Under the pieces are notes generated by a model, which saw nothing but the letters and a program-made list of their open reading frames with translations, had not been told where the DNA came from and did no database searches. The position numbers were made by a program, and so were the translations under genes. Of a stretch of 64,000 nucleotides of DNA, positions 35,958 through 44,565 are shown piece after piece. The stretch is taken from contig NZ_BAGG01000115.1 in the NCBI RefSeq assembly GCF_000308695.1, positions 186,001-250,000 of the forward strand, in the 5' to 3' direction. Position 1 is the first letter of the stretch; each line of letters begins with the position of its first letter. The stretch is from Nocardia takedensis NBRC 100417. Lineage in GTDB: Bacteria; Actinomycetota; Actinomycetes; Mycobacteriales; Mycobacteriaceae.

Positions 35958-36806
35958 GTGAAGTTGTTGCCGATCCCCGCCGAGGGGCAGACGCCGGTCC
36001 GCGTGCTCACCATCGCGGGCACCGACTCCGGCGGCGGAGCCGGAATCCAGGCCGACACCCGCACCATGGCACTGTGCGGCGTCCACGCGCTCGTCGCCGT
36101 CGCCGCCGTCACCGTGCAGAACTCGGTGGGCGTCAGCGGATTCCACGAGATCCCGCCGCAGGTCGTCGCCGACCAGGTGCGCTCGGTCGCGGGCGATATC
36201 GGCATCGGCGCCGTCAAGACCGGCATGCTGGCCTCCACCGCCATCATCGAAGCCGTCGCCGAGGTCTGCCGCGAAGTCGGCATCGGCCGCGACGCGGACG
36301 TGCCCCTGGTCGTCGACCCGGTCGCCGCCTCCATGCACGGCGACCCACTGCTGCACGAAGAAGCGCTGGACGCGGTGCGCCACACGCTGATTCCGCTGGC
36401 CACCATCGTCACCCCCAACCTGGACGAAGTACGGCTCATCACCGGCATCCAGGTCACCGACGAGGCGAGCGCGCGCCGCGCCGCCGAAGCCCTGCACGCG
36501 CTCGGACCGCGCTGGGCCATCGTCAAGGGCGGGCACCTGCGCTCCTCGAGTTCCAGCACCGACCTGCTCTTCGACGGCGAGACCTTCCACGAATACCCGG
36601 CCGCGCGCATCGACACCGGCAACGACCACGGCGGCGGCGACACCCTCGCCGCGGCCATCGCCTGCGCCTTGGCCCACGGCTACCCGGTGCCCGACGCGGT
36701 GGAATTCGCCAAGGAATGGACCCGCCGCTGCCTGCGCGCCTCCTACGACCTCGGCGCGGGCCACGGGCCGGTCTCGCCGCTGTGGCGGCTGCACGAAACC
36801 CCGTGA
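35958..36806 (+). CDS. thiD: hydroxymethylpyrimidine/phosphomethylpyrimidine kinase
   Basis: A 282-residue ribokinase-fold enzyme that phosphorylates HMP-P to HMP-PP for thiamine. Motifs: TIAGTDSGGGAGIQADTRTM, GAVKTGMLAS, PLVVDPVAASMHGDPLL, VTPNLDEV and the phosphate loop DHGGGDTLAAAIA (often HGTGDT in this family). GTG at 35958 is the start. No riboswitch was seen in front of it, unlike thiC. In mycobacteria thiD is next to thiC; here about 7 kb of other genes separate them. A nearby Zur box belongs to the divergent gene. Confidence 0.92.
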   Translation: MKLLPIPAEGQTPVRVLTIAGTDSGGGAGIQADTRTMALCGVHALVAVAAVTVQNSVGVSGFHEIPPQVVADQVRSVAGDIGIGAVKTGMLASTAIIEAVAEVCREVGIGRDADVPLVVDPVAASMHGDPLLHEEALDAVRHTLIPLATIVTPNLDEVRLITGIQVTDEASARRAAEALHALGPRWAIVKGGHLRSSSSSTDLLFDGETFHEYPAARIDTGNDHGGGDTLAAAIACALAHGYPVPDAVEFAKEWTRRCLRASYDLGAGHGPVSPLWRLHETP

Positions 36807-36814
36807 CGGGCGGG

Positions 36815-37531
36815 TCAGGCGGAACGGAAGGCCGAGTGCAGCGGTAACTCCAGATCGAAGACGATGCCGCTGAGCCGCGCGTTGGCCGTCGCCAACGCGC
36901 AGATGATCTCGGTCAGATAGGCGACGAAACTGTCCGTCGACATGGTCTGCTCACGTCGCCGGTTCGCGCCCAGCCACCAGTCCGTGGCCGAGGCCACCGC
37001 GCCGAAGATCGAGTAGTTCACCAACTCGACGCTGTCCACGTCCAGCGATTCGTCCAGGCCCGCCACCAGATCCGCCGCGCGGCGCGCCGACTGCCGCGCG
37101 GTGTGCAGGGCGCGCTCGGACTCGTCGGCGCGCTGGGTGAAATGGCTGTGCAGCATGAACCGGAACACCTGTGGATGCTCCGTCACCACCCGCACGTATT
37201 CGACCGCGCCGCGGCGGATCAACTCGCCGGTGGAATCGCCGGTCAGATCGATGCCCTCGATCACCCGCTCCCACAGCAGGTCGCGCACCCGATCCACGAT
37301 CGCGTTGTAGAGATCGGTCTTGTCCGCGAAATGCCGATACAGCTTCGGCTTGGCCGCGCCCGCCTCCCGGGCGATATCGCCCATGCTGACCTCGGGACCG
37401 TGTTTGTCCAGCGCCCGGAACGCGGCCGTGACGAAATCCGCGCGGACCTTGCGCCGATGCTCACGCCACCGCTCGGTCCTGGCGTCGACGCGTTCGGGTG
37501 GCGTCTGGTCCAGAGTTCGGCCGCGCTGCAT
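36815..37531 (-). CDS. TetR family regulator
   Basis: A 238-residue regulator: helix-turn-helix VTAAFRALDKHGPEVSMGDIAREAGAAKPKLYRHFADK (residues about 37-75) with a C-terminal helical domain. ATG at 37531 is preferred; a much longer frame upstream overlaps the divergent methyltransferase. It converges on thiD with an eight-base gap and faces the methyltransferase gene, which it may control. Confidence 0.85.
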   Translation of the reverse strand: MQRGRTLDQTPPERVDARTERWREHRRKVRADFVTAAFRALDKHGPEVSMGDIAREAGAAKPKLYRHFADKTDLYNAIVDRVRDLLWERVIEGIDLTGDSTGELIRRGAVEYVRVVTEHPQVFRFMLHSHFTQRADESERALHTARQSARRAADLVAGLDESLDVDSVELVNYSIFGAVASATDWWLGANRRREQTMSTDSFVAYLTEIICALATANARLSGIVFDLELPLHSAFRSA

Positions 37532-37697
37532 CACGTACCCGACCGTACCAACCGTGAGGTCCGCCACGGGCCGTTCCGTCACAGCCGGCGCGACAGGGAG
37601 GCACGAGTGGCCATCCGGGGAGCCGAAATGGCATATCGAGTTGCCGGAACAGCAAGAAAACTGGTCAGCTCGCGCGGGTCGGGTCCACCATGGCGAC

Positions 37698-38396
37698 ATG
37701 ACCGACACCACCACCCACACCTCCCACACCCACGACCACGACCACAACCGCGGTGACGGCGACCAGCCCGCCGATCCCAAGGAGTTCTGGGAAGGCTTCT
37801 ACCGGGAGCGCGGCCAGATCTGGACCGGCGACCCGAACCCGCTGCTGGTCCGCGAGGCGAGCGATCTGCCGCCCGGCGCCGCGCTCGACCTGGGCTGCGG
37901 CGAGGGCGGCGACGCGGTCTGGCTGGCCGCACGCGGCTGGCGGGTCACCGCGGTCGACATCGCCGCGACCGCACTGAGCCGGGCCGCCGCGCACGCCGAA
38001 CAGGCCGGGGTCCGCGACCGGATCACCTTCGCCGAACACGACCTGAACGTCAGCTTCCCCGAGGGTGAGTTCGATCTGGTGTCCGCGCAGTTCTTCCACA
38101 GCCCGGTCGCCCAGGAGGCCGAGCGCTCCGCGGTGCTGCGCCGCGCGGCCGAGGCGGTCGCCGTCGACGGCGTGCTGCTGGTCGCCGGCCACGCGGGCTG
38201 GCCGTCCTTCGTCGAGGACCCGCCGCACCCGGATGTGCACTTCCCCACCGTCGAGGAGGTGCTGCGCGCCCTCGACCTGCCCGAGGACCGCTGGACGGTG
38301 GAAGCCTCCGAGGAAGTGCACCGCGAGGTGACCTGGCCCGACGGGAAGACCGGCATCCGCGCCGACAACATCCTGCGCCTGCGCCGCCGCGCCTGA
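37698..38396 (+). CDS. SAM-dependent methyltransferase with His-rich N-terminus
   Basis: A 232-residue class I methyltransferase: motif I ALDLGCGEGGDAVWLAARGW, motif II region VDIAATALSRAAAHAEQAG, motif III-like EFDLVSAQFFHSPV. The first sixteen residues are unusual, with five His and several Asp/Thr (THTSHTHDHDHNRGDG), which could bind a metal ion. Closest in outline to TehB-like or thiopurine-type methyltransferases. Substrate unknown. ATG at 37698 was chosen since the extended upstream frame does not look coding. It is divergent from a TetR gene. Confidence 0.82.
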   Translation: MTDTTTHTSHTHDHDHNRGDGDQPADPKEFWEGFYRERGQIWTGDPNPLLVREASDLPPGAALDLGCGEGGDAVWLAARGWRVTAVDIAATALSRAAAHAEQAGVRDRITFAEHDLNVSFPEGEFDLVSAQFFHSPVAQEAERSAVLRRAAEAVAVDGVLLVAGHAGWPSFVEDPPHPDVHFPTVEEVLRALDLPEDRWTVEASEEVHREVTWPDGKTGIRADNILRLRRRA

Positions 38397-38461
38397 CGGT
38401 CACAGGAACCTCACAGCGGAGAGCCGGCCTGGCTGTAGCAGCGGTGACGATCGTTGTCCCC

Positions 38462-39712
38462 ATGACCGACACCGCCACCGCCGAGCACCGGGCGGATTCG
38501 ACCGCAGCGGTGGTCACGCCCGTCCTGGACGTCGTGATCCCCGTCTACAACGAACAGGCCGATCTCGCGGTGTGCGTGCGCCGACTGCACGCGCACCTGC
38601 GCGACGGCTTCCCCTTCCCCGCCCGGATCACCATCGCCGACAACGCCAGCACCGACGACACCCTGCGCGTCGCCGGCGACCTGGCCCGCGAATTCGCCGA
38701 CGTCGAGGTGGTCCACCTCGACGCCAAAGGGCGCGGCCGCGCGCTGCGCGCGGTGTGGGAACGGTCGGACGCCGAGATCGTCGCCTACATGGACGTCGAC
38801 CTGTCCACCGATCTCAACGCGCTGCTGCCGCTGGTCGCCCCGCTGATCACCGGACATTCCGACATCGCGATCGGCACTCGCCTCGACGCCTCCTCCCGGG
38901 TGGTGCGCGGGCGCAAACGCGAATTCGTCTCCCGCTGCTACAACCTCATCCTGCGCGCCTCTCTGCGCGCCGGATTCTCCGACGCGCAATGCGGGTTCAA
39001 GGCGATGCGCACCGAGATCGCGCGCCGCCTGCTGCCGCTGGTCGAGGACGGCGAATGGTTCTTCGACACCGAACTGCTCGTCCTGGCCGAACGCGCGGGA
39101 CTGCGCATCCACGAGGTCCCCGTCGACTGGATCGATGATCCCGACAGCACCGTCGACATCGTCGACACCGCCCGCAAGGACCTGCTCGGCGTGTGGCGGT
39201 TGCTGCGCGGCCTGACCACGGGCGCCCTGCCGCTGGAGGAACTGCGCGCCGCCGTCGGGCGGGAACCGCTGGTGCCGGGCGTGCCGTTGGGCATGGTCGG
39301 GCAGGTCGCCCGCTTCGCCATCGTCGGCGTCTGCTCCACCGTCGCCTACGCCCTGCTCTACGTGCTGATCCAGCCGTTCGGCGGTCCGCAGGTCGCCAAC
39401 TTCGCGGCGCTGCTGATCACCGCGATCGGCAACACCGCCGCCAACCGCGCGTTCACCTTCGGCGTGCGCGGCTCGAAAGACGTTGTCACCCATCAGTTCC
39501 AAGGTCTGCTGATCTTCGCCTTCGGGCTGCTGGTCACCAGCGGGTCGCTGTTCGCGCTGCACCGCTTCGTGCCCGGCGCGTCCCTGCACGTCGAACTGCT
39601 CGTGCTGGTGCTGGCCAACCTGGTCGCCACCCTCACCCGTTTCCTCGGACTGCGGTGGGTCTTCCGCGACAGCGGCCCCACCGGCGAACTCACGGAGGTG
39701 ACCGCCCGATGA
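38462..39712 (+). CDS. GT2 glycosyltransferase fused to a GtrA-like membrane domain
   Basis: A 416-residue protein. Residues 1-250 form a GT2 domain of the dolichyl-phosphate mannose synthase type (VVIPVYNEQADLAVCVRRL, DNASTDDTLRVA, YMDVDLSTDLNALL, CGFKAMRTE). The last 130 residues are a four-helix GtrA domain (RFAIVGVCSTVAYALLYVL, FRDSGPTG end). It probably makes a polyprenyl-phosphate sugar and flips or presents it. ATG at 38462 is used; a GTG six codons before is possible. Its stop overlaps the GT39 gene (ATGA), giving the pair seen as ykcC/ykcB in Bacillus. Confidence 0.86.
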   Translation: MTDTATAEHRADSTAAVVTPVLDVVIPVYNEQADLAVCVRRLHAHLRDGFPFPARITIADNASTDDTLRVAGDLAREFADVEVVHLDAKGRGRALRAVWERSDAEIVAYMDVDLSTDLNALLPLVAPLITGHSDIAIGTRLDASSRVVRGRKREFVSRCYNLILRASLRAGFSDAQCGFKAMRTEIARRLLPLVEDGEWFFDTELLVLAERAGLRIHEVPVDWIDDPDSTVDIVDTARKDLLGVWRLLRGLTTGALPLEELRAAVGREPLVPGVPLGMVGQVARFAIVGVCSTVAYALLYVLIQPFGGPQVANFAALLITAIGNTAANRAFTFGVRGSKDVVTHQFQGLLIFAFGLLVTSGSLFALHRFVPGASLHVELLVLVLANLVATLTRFLGLRWVFRDSGPTGELTEVTAR

Positions 39713-41802
39713 CCGCGACCCTTGCCCCGCCCACCGCGGCGGACCTGCCCCGCGCCCACGCCCGCGGTCGGATCGGCCGCGAATATCCCGCGCTCGCGGT
39801 GCTGCTGCTCGGCACCGCCGTCGCCTATCTGTGCAACCTCGGCGCCAACGGCTGGGCCAATTCCTTCTATTCCGCTGCCGTGCAGGCAGGTTCGGTGTCC
39901 TGGAAGGCGTTCTTCTTCGGCTCCTCCGACGCCGCCAACTCGATCACCGTCGACAAACCGCCCGCCTCGCTGTGGGTGATGGAACTGTCGGCGCGCCTGT
40001 TCGGGCTCAACAGTTGGAGCATCCTCGTCCCGCAGGTGCTACTCGGCGTCGGCACCGTCGCGCTGCTGTGGGCGACCGTGCGCAAGCCGTTCGGGCCCAC
40101 CGCCGGACTGCTCGCCGGCCTCGCGCTGGCCGTCACCCCGGTGGCCGCGTTGATGTTCCGGTTCAACAATCCTGACGCGCTGCTGGTGTTCCTCATGGTC
40201 GCCGCCGCCTGGGCGATGACCAACGCGCTGCGCGACGGCCGACTGCGCTGGCTCCTCCTCACCGGCGCGTTCATCGGATTCGGTTTCCTGACAAAGCAAT
40301 TGCAGGTCCTGCTGGTCGTGCCCGCCCTCGCGCTCACCTACCTGATCGCGGGCCCGCCCGCCCTCGGCAAACGCGTACTGCACCTGCTCGCCGCGGGCGC
40401 GTCGATGATCGTCGCGGCCGGATGGTGGCTGCTGGCCGTGGAACTGTGGCCCGCCGACTCCCGCCCCTGGATCGGCGGCTCCCACGACAACTCCATCCTC
40501 GAACTCACCCTCGGCTACAACGGACTCGGCCGCCTCAACGGCGAGGAGACCGGCAGCGTCGGCCCCGGCGGCGAACTCCCGCCCGGCGGCAACGGCATGT
40601 GGGGCAGCACCGGCATCACCCGCCTGTTCGAGCCCGCCCAGGGCGGTCAGATCGCCTGGCTGCTCCCCGCCGCCCTGATCGGGCTGCTCGCCGGACTCCT
40701 GTTGCGCGGCAAGGGCGCCCGCACCGACGACCGTCGCGCCGCGCTGATCCTGTGGGGTGGCTGGCTGCTGGTGACCGGCCTGGTGTTCAGCTATATGGCC
40801 GGCATCTTCCACCAGTACTACACCGTCGCCCTGGCCCCCGCGATCGCCGCACTCGTCGGCGCCAGCGCGGTCCAGATGTGGGCCGCCCGCGACCGCGCGT
40901 GGGTGCGCTTCGCCCTCGCCGCCACGGTCGGACTCACCACCGCCACCGCGTGGCTGCTGCTCACCCGCAGCGCCGAGTTCCTGCCCTGGCTGCGCTGGAC
41001 CGTCCTCGCTCTGGGCATCGTCACCACGATCGCCCTGCTCGTGCGGATCACCGGCAAGGTGGCGCTGGTCGTCGCCTCGGCCGCCGTCCTCGTCGGCATC
41101 GCGGGCCCCGTCGCCTACTCCGCCGACACCATCGCCGGCGCGCACCAGGGGTCGATACCCTCCGCCGGGCCGAACGTGGGCGGGATGCACGGCGGGCCCG
41201 GAGGTATGGGCGGCCCGGACGGACAGAACCGGTTCGGGCAGGACGGGCGTCGCGGACAGGACGGAAACGGTGCCGCAGCAGACGGTTTCACCAACGGCGC
41301 ACCGGCCAACGGGATGCCGAACGGTGGGGCATCCACCGCACCCGGCGGTGCCGCCGCCAACGGTTCGACGCCGCCCACCTCGGACGGCACCACCACCGGC
41401 GGCACAACCACCACGAACGGCACCACCCGCTCCGACGGCGGCTTCGGCCCGGGCGGTTTCCTCGGCTCCTCCACCCCGAGCGCCCGGGTGACCGCCCTGC
41501 TCGAAGCCGACTCCGACGCCTACACCTGGGTCGCGGCGGCCATCGGCTCCAACAGCGCCGCCGGCTACCAACTCGCCACCGAACTCCCGGTCATGCCGAT
41601 CGGCGGCTTCAACGGCAGCGACCCCTCCCCCACCCTCGCCCAATTCCAGGAGTACGTCGCCCAGGGCCGCATCCACTACTTCATCGGCGGCGGCCGAGGC
41701 GGCCCCGGCGGCGGCAACTCCGAGATCTCCACCTGGGTCCAACAGAACTTCACCGCCACCGAAGTGGACGGCGTAACCCTCTACGACCTCACCACCAAAT
41801 AG
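39709..41802 (+). CDS. GT39/ArnT-like membrane glycosyltransferase
   Basis: A 697-residue protein with about twelve helices in the first 470 residues and the early extracellular loop FFGSSDAANSITVDKPPASLW, typical of GT-C transferases using polyprenyl-phosphate sugars (an acidic/aspartate-bearing loop). Then comes a low-complexity extracellular linker of about 120 residues rich in Gly, Asn, Thr (GGTTTTNGTT), and a compact C-terminal domain (TWVAAAIGSNSAAGYQLATE, YFIGGGRGGPGGG). It likely transfers the sugar made by its partner to a protein or envelope lipid. ATG at 39709 overlaps the GT2-GtrA stop. Confidence 0.86.
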   Translation: MTATLAPPTAADLPRAHARGRIGREYPALAVLLLGTAVAYLCNLGANGWANSFYSAAVQAGSVSWKAFFFGSSDAANSITVDKPPASLWVMELSARLFGLNSWSILVPQVLLGVGTVALLWATVRKPFGPTAGLLAGLALAVTPVAALMFRFNNPDALLVFLMVAAAWAMTNALRDGRLRWLLLTGAFIGFGFLTKQLQVLLVVPALALTYLIAGPPALGKRVLHLLAAGASMIVAAGWWLLAVELWPADSRPWIGGSHDNSILELTLGYNGLGRLNGEETGSVGPGGELPPGGNGMWGSTGITRLFEPAQGGQIAWLLPAALIGLLAGLLLRGKGARTDDRRAALILWGGWLLVTGLVFSYMAGIFHQYYTVALAPAIAALVGASAVQMWAARDRAWVRFALAATVGLTTATAWLLLTRSAEFLPWLRWTVLALGIVTTIALLVRITGKVALVVASAAVLVGIAGPVAYSADTIAGAHQGSIPSAGPNVGGMHGGPGGMGGPDGQNRFGQDGRRGQDGNGAAADGFTNGAPANGMPNGGASTAPGGAAANGSTPPTSDGTTTGGTTTTNGTTRSDGGFGPGGFLGSSTPSARVTALLEADSDAYTWVAAAIGSNSAAGYQLATELPVMPIGGFNGSDPSPTLAQFQEYVAQGRIHYFIGGGRGGPGGGNSEISTWVQQNFTATEVDGVTLYDLTTK

Positions 41803-41813
41803 CCCCTCCCCTC

Positions 41814-41845
41814 GAACGCGCCCACCCCGCCAGGTGGGCGCGTTC
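41814..41845 (+). terminator. strong intrinsic-type hairpin after the GT39 gene
   Basis: GAACGCGCCCACC at 41814-41826 and GGTGGGCGCGTTC at 41833-41845 form a perfect 13-base-pair stem with a six-base loop, beginning 11 bases past the stop codon. No U tract follows. It ends the glycosyltransferase pair. Confidence 0.85.
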
Positions 41846-42083
41846 CCCATTCGAAACCACGACCACCGAACTCCCCGTCGAGCCGGTCCGCGCCCCAATT
41901 CACAGCCGGACCCTCGCTCGACACACCAATAATTACGTCACGAGTAAGTATTGATGCCTTCGCTCGGCCCACCTCGTCCGCGACGCGATCCGCACCAGCG
42001 ACACCACGGCCGCCGAAGTGGTCGAGCCCCTCCGTCCCAACGCCCGCCACAGGAGGCGGATTTCGCCGGCTAAGCTCGCGGGC

Positions 42084-42398
42084 ATGGCTGAACACGTCGT
42101 GGTCACGACCACCACGGACACCGAGGAAGCGGCGCTCGGGATCGCGCGCGGAGTGGTGGAGAATCGACTCGGCGCGTGCGCCCAGATCCACCCCCTCCGC
42201 AGCGTCTTCCGTTGGGAGGGAGAGGTTCAGGACGAGACCGAGTGGCGGGTCGACATCAAGACCGTCGCCGACAAGGTCGCACCGCTGATCGAGCACATCG
42301 AATCCGTGCACAGTTATGACGTGCCCGAAGTCCTCGTGACACCGATCGTCGCTGGCTCCGAAGCCTACCTCCGCTGGCTGGGCACCGAAACCCACTGA
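42084..42398 (+). CDS. cutA: divalent-cation tolerance protein CutA
   Basis: A 104-residue PII-like trimeric protein: VVTTTTDTEEAALGIARGVVENRLGACAQI at the start and SVHSYDVPEVLVTPIVAGSEAYLRWL at the end; the family length is about 105. CutA1 proteins bind copper weakly, and their exact role is unclear. ATG at 42084 gives the standard length; a longer reading from 42018 adds Arg-rich residues without similarity. It converges with the RloB gene. Confidence 0.9.
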   Translation: MAEHVVVTTTTDTEEAALGIARGVVENRLGACAQIHPLRSVFRWEGEVQDETEWRVDIKTVADKVAPLIEHIESVHSYDVPEVLVTPIVAGSEAYLRWLGTETH

Positions 42399-42473
42399 CC
42401 AGGTGAACACCTCGGGTCCGAGCTCGCATCGCGGATAGATCCGAGAGCCACGGTCACCCCATGTGTAGTGCGG

Positions 42474-43142
42474 TCAATCGCAATCTGCCGTGGGCTCGGT
42501 GCGAGGTGCCCCGGTCTTCAGAGCCGCGCGCATATCGAGCACGAATCGATCCATCGATGAAGAAGGATTGTCGTGGGGAAAGTCGGTGCAGTCTCGCCGA
42601 TGTTTCTCTCGCAGAGATCCCGCACGACGGATCGCCTCGTCCACCATTTTCATGTACAGCGGGCCATCGAGATGCTTGCCGCCGGAATCGTCCAGTTCAT
42701 TCCTGAGTTGGATCGCGGCGTTGGTCGACAGATGTCCCGAATGGCGCACGTGATGCAGGATCAACCACACCTCGAAGCAGGGGTTGCTGATCGCGAGGTG
42801 GACACCGTTGTCCCGGGCCATCTGCCGTGCCCGATCGAGGTGGGGGTGCCGATCGGGGGATTCGACGTCGAATACGCACCAGTAGGAATCGATATCGAGA
42901 TCGGCGCGGCGTTTATCGGCGCAGGCTGCCTCGACAAGGCGCATCGGCGTCGCTCCCGCCTCCTCGATGGAGACGTCCACCGACACCGAGTCGATGAACT
43001 CGGGGAGTCTTTTCAGCGCATCGATGTACTCGGGTTCGGTGGTCACGCCCTCCACGTACACCCGTAGAGTTGTCCGCACAGCGGTCGATTCCGTCTTCCG
43101 CTTGAGCGATCTGGGATTCTTACCTCGATTCTTCGCACTCAC
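42474..43142 (-). CDS. RloB-like protein, second gene of a putative anti-phage pair
   Basis: A 222-residue protein of the RloB family. It begins with Arg/Lys-rich residues, then LRVYVEGVTTEPEYIDALKR with the conserved EG(x)TE segment, WCVFDVESPDRHPHLDRA resembling the DxD part of a TOPRIM-like fold, and NPCFEVWLILHH in the middle. RloB homologs (also AbiLii of the lactococcal AbiL system) are encoded with AAA ATPases and linked to phage defence. GTG at 43142 overlaps the ATPase stop by four bases. Base use is less GC-rich than in neighbours, suggesting transfer. Its exact activity is unknown; nuclease action is inferred from the fold. Confidence 0.85.
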   Translation of the reverse strand: MSAKNRGKNPRSLKRKTESTAVRTTLRVYVEGVTTEPEYIDALKRLPEFIDSVSVDVSIEEAGATPMRLVEAACADKRRADLDIDSYWCVFDVESPDRHPHLDRARQMARDNGVHLAISNPCFEVWLILHHVRHSGHLSTNAAIQLRNELDDSGGKHLDGPLYMKMVDEAIRRAGSLREKHRRDCTDFPHDNPSSSMDRFVLDMRAALKTGAPRTEPTADCD

Positions 43143-44410
43143 CCCAACAGCCCCAGCTCGTGGAGGATATCCGGATGCGAGACATCGGGTAGCGCACCGA
43201 ATCGTCCACTCAGATAGCCGCTTTCCAGGTTGGCGGACTTCCGGACCCGCTCACCGGCGAAGTCGGAGAGCGCCGCGAAGCGCGTCGATCCGCTCGTCGT
43301 CTTCTGAGTCAGCCAGACCTCGTCACGGTTGAGGTGATTCAAGAGGTTGGTGTCGTGCGACGTGAAGAGCAACTGCGCTCCGCGCGGATTGGACTTTCTG
43401 CCTTTGAACAGTTTGATCAGTTGCGCCGTGAGGGTGGGGTGCAGGTTGGCATCTAGCTCATCGAAGAGGATCAGGGTTCCCGAACCCAGCGCGTCGAGTA
43501 CCGGCCCGATCAGTTGGAACCAGGTCCGTGTGCCAGCCGACTCGTGACGATAGTCGAACGCGAGTCGCTCGCTGTCGGCGGCGTGCACGAGTTGCGGGGT
43601 GCGGCGGGTGACCTGTTCACCTCGGCCCACCTCCACTTGGGCTTCTTCTATTTCCACGTCCACCACGCCGAGATCAGCGAGTTGCAGCAGCGCCATCGCC
43701 TGTTGTCGAGCGGAGCGCCATCCCGGCTCGTCCGAAGTGATTCCGTCCCCGAAGAGGTCGAGCTCTTCTTCTTGCGGGACATCGAAAAGGCGGAGCGATT
43801 GCCGGATACCCACGAAGCGCCCGGACCCGTTCAGCGACTGGCCGAGTATTCTCATCTGGACCAGTGCCCGCGAGAACGCGGATGTTATCGGCTCATCGAA
43901 TCGGCGCATGATGGACAGCGCCAAGGACCTATCGGTCAGGAGCGTTCGTGTTCCGGATAGTTCTCCGAGTCCTCGCTGCAAGGTGAGTTCATTCGCCTCG
44001 CGCTCGAATACGCGACGTCGGCGTCCTTCGGGGTAGTGGAACAGCGCCTCGTAACTGACGCGATGGCGTCCGACATCGAGGAGGTATTCGAAGCGGACTC
44101 CGTCGACCTCCAACTCGAGGATGAACGACGAATCCTCGGCCTTCGCCCGGCCGAACGCGAACGGTTCGACCGGGATCTCGTCGTCCCAAGCGCGCAGGGA
44201 GTTCTGTACCGAGGTCCGAAGCCACGCCAGCGCCGCCAGGACGTTGGACTTGCCCGAGGCGTTGGGCCCGTAGATCCCCGCGACCGGCACCAGCGACGCC
44301 CCCAATTTGGCGTGAGTCCGCGCCTCGGGCCGGTCGTCGACCGCGACCATCGACAGTTCCGCGGGCTCCAGTATCGAGCGGAAGTTCTCTACTTCGAACC
44401 GGATGAGCAT
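43139..44410 (-). CDS. AAA ATPase of the RloA/AbiLi (OLD-like) type
   Basis: A 423-residue ABC/SMC-type ATPase: N-terminal MLIRFEVENFRSILEPAELS, Walker A GPNASGKSNVL, a long middle, then Walker B LILFDELDANLHPTL and the H-loop LLFTSHDTNLL. This layout is that of abortive-infection/OLD-family ATPases. The ATG at 44410 is chosen since MLIRFEVENFRS is the family's start; the frame could begin 16 codons earlier. It is followed, with a four-base overlap, by the RloB gene. Together they look like a two-gene defence system sitting between cutA and an acyl-CoA operon. Confidence 0.87.
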   Translation of the reverse strand: MLIRFEVENFRSILEPAELSMVAVDDRPEARTHAKLGASLVPVAGIYGPNASGKSNVLAALAWLRTSVQNSLRAWDDEIPVEPFAFGRAKAEDSSFILELEVDGVRFEYLLDVGRHRVSYEALFHYPEGRRRRVFEREANELTLQRGLGELSGTRTLLTDRSLALSIMRRFDEPITSAFSRALVQMRILGQSLNGSGRFVGIRQSLRLFDVPQEEELDLFGDGITSDEPGWRSARQQAMALLQLADLGVVDVEIEEAQVEVGRGEQVTRRTPQLVHAADSERLAFDYRHESAGTRTWFQLIGPVLDALGSGTLILFDELDANLHPTLTAQLIKLFKGRKSNPRGAQLLFTSHDTNLLNHLNRDEVWLTQKTTSGSTRFAALSDFAGERVRKSANLESGYLSGRFGALPDVSHPDILHELGLLG

Positions 44411-44565
44411 CGGCACCTCACTGCACTTGGACCGGCATCTTCGTCGAAACCGTACCAAATAGGGCCTTGATCAACGCCTGAGCAGCAATCTGAGGCAGCA
44501 CCTGACGGACGCCGGCCGGGGAAGGGCGGATCAACCCTCGGCTTCGAGGCGGGTGACGATCAGGT

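Noticed and set aside
41846..42083. possible gene remnant or integration site upstream of cutA
   Set aside because: The stretch has an AT-richer patch and a short open reading frame, but no repeats, tRNA end or recognisable protein similarity.
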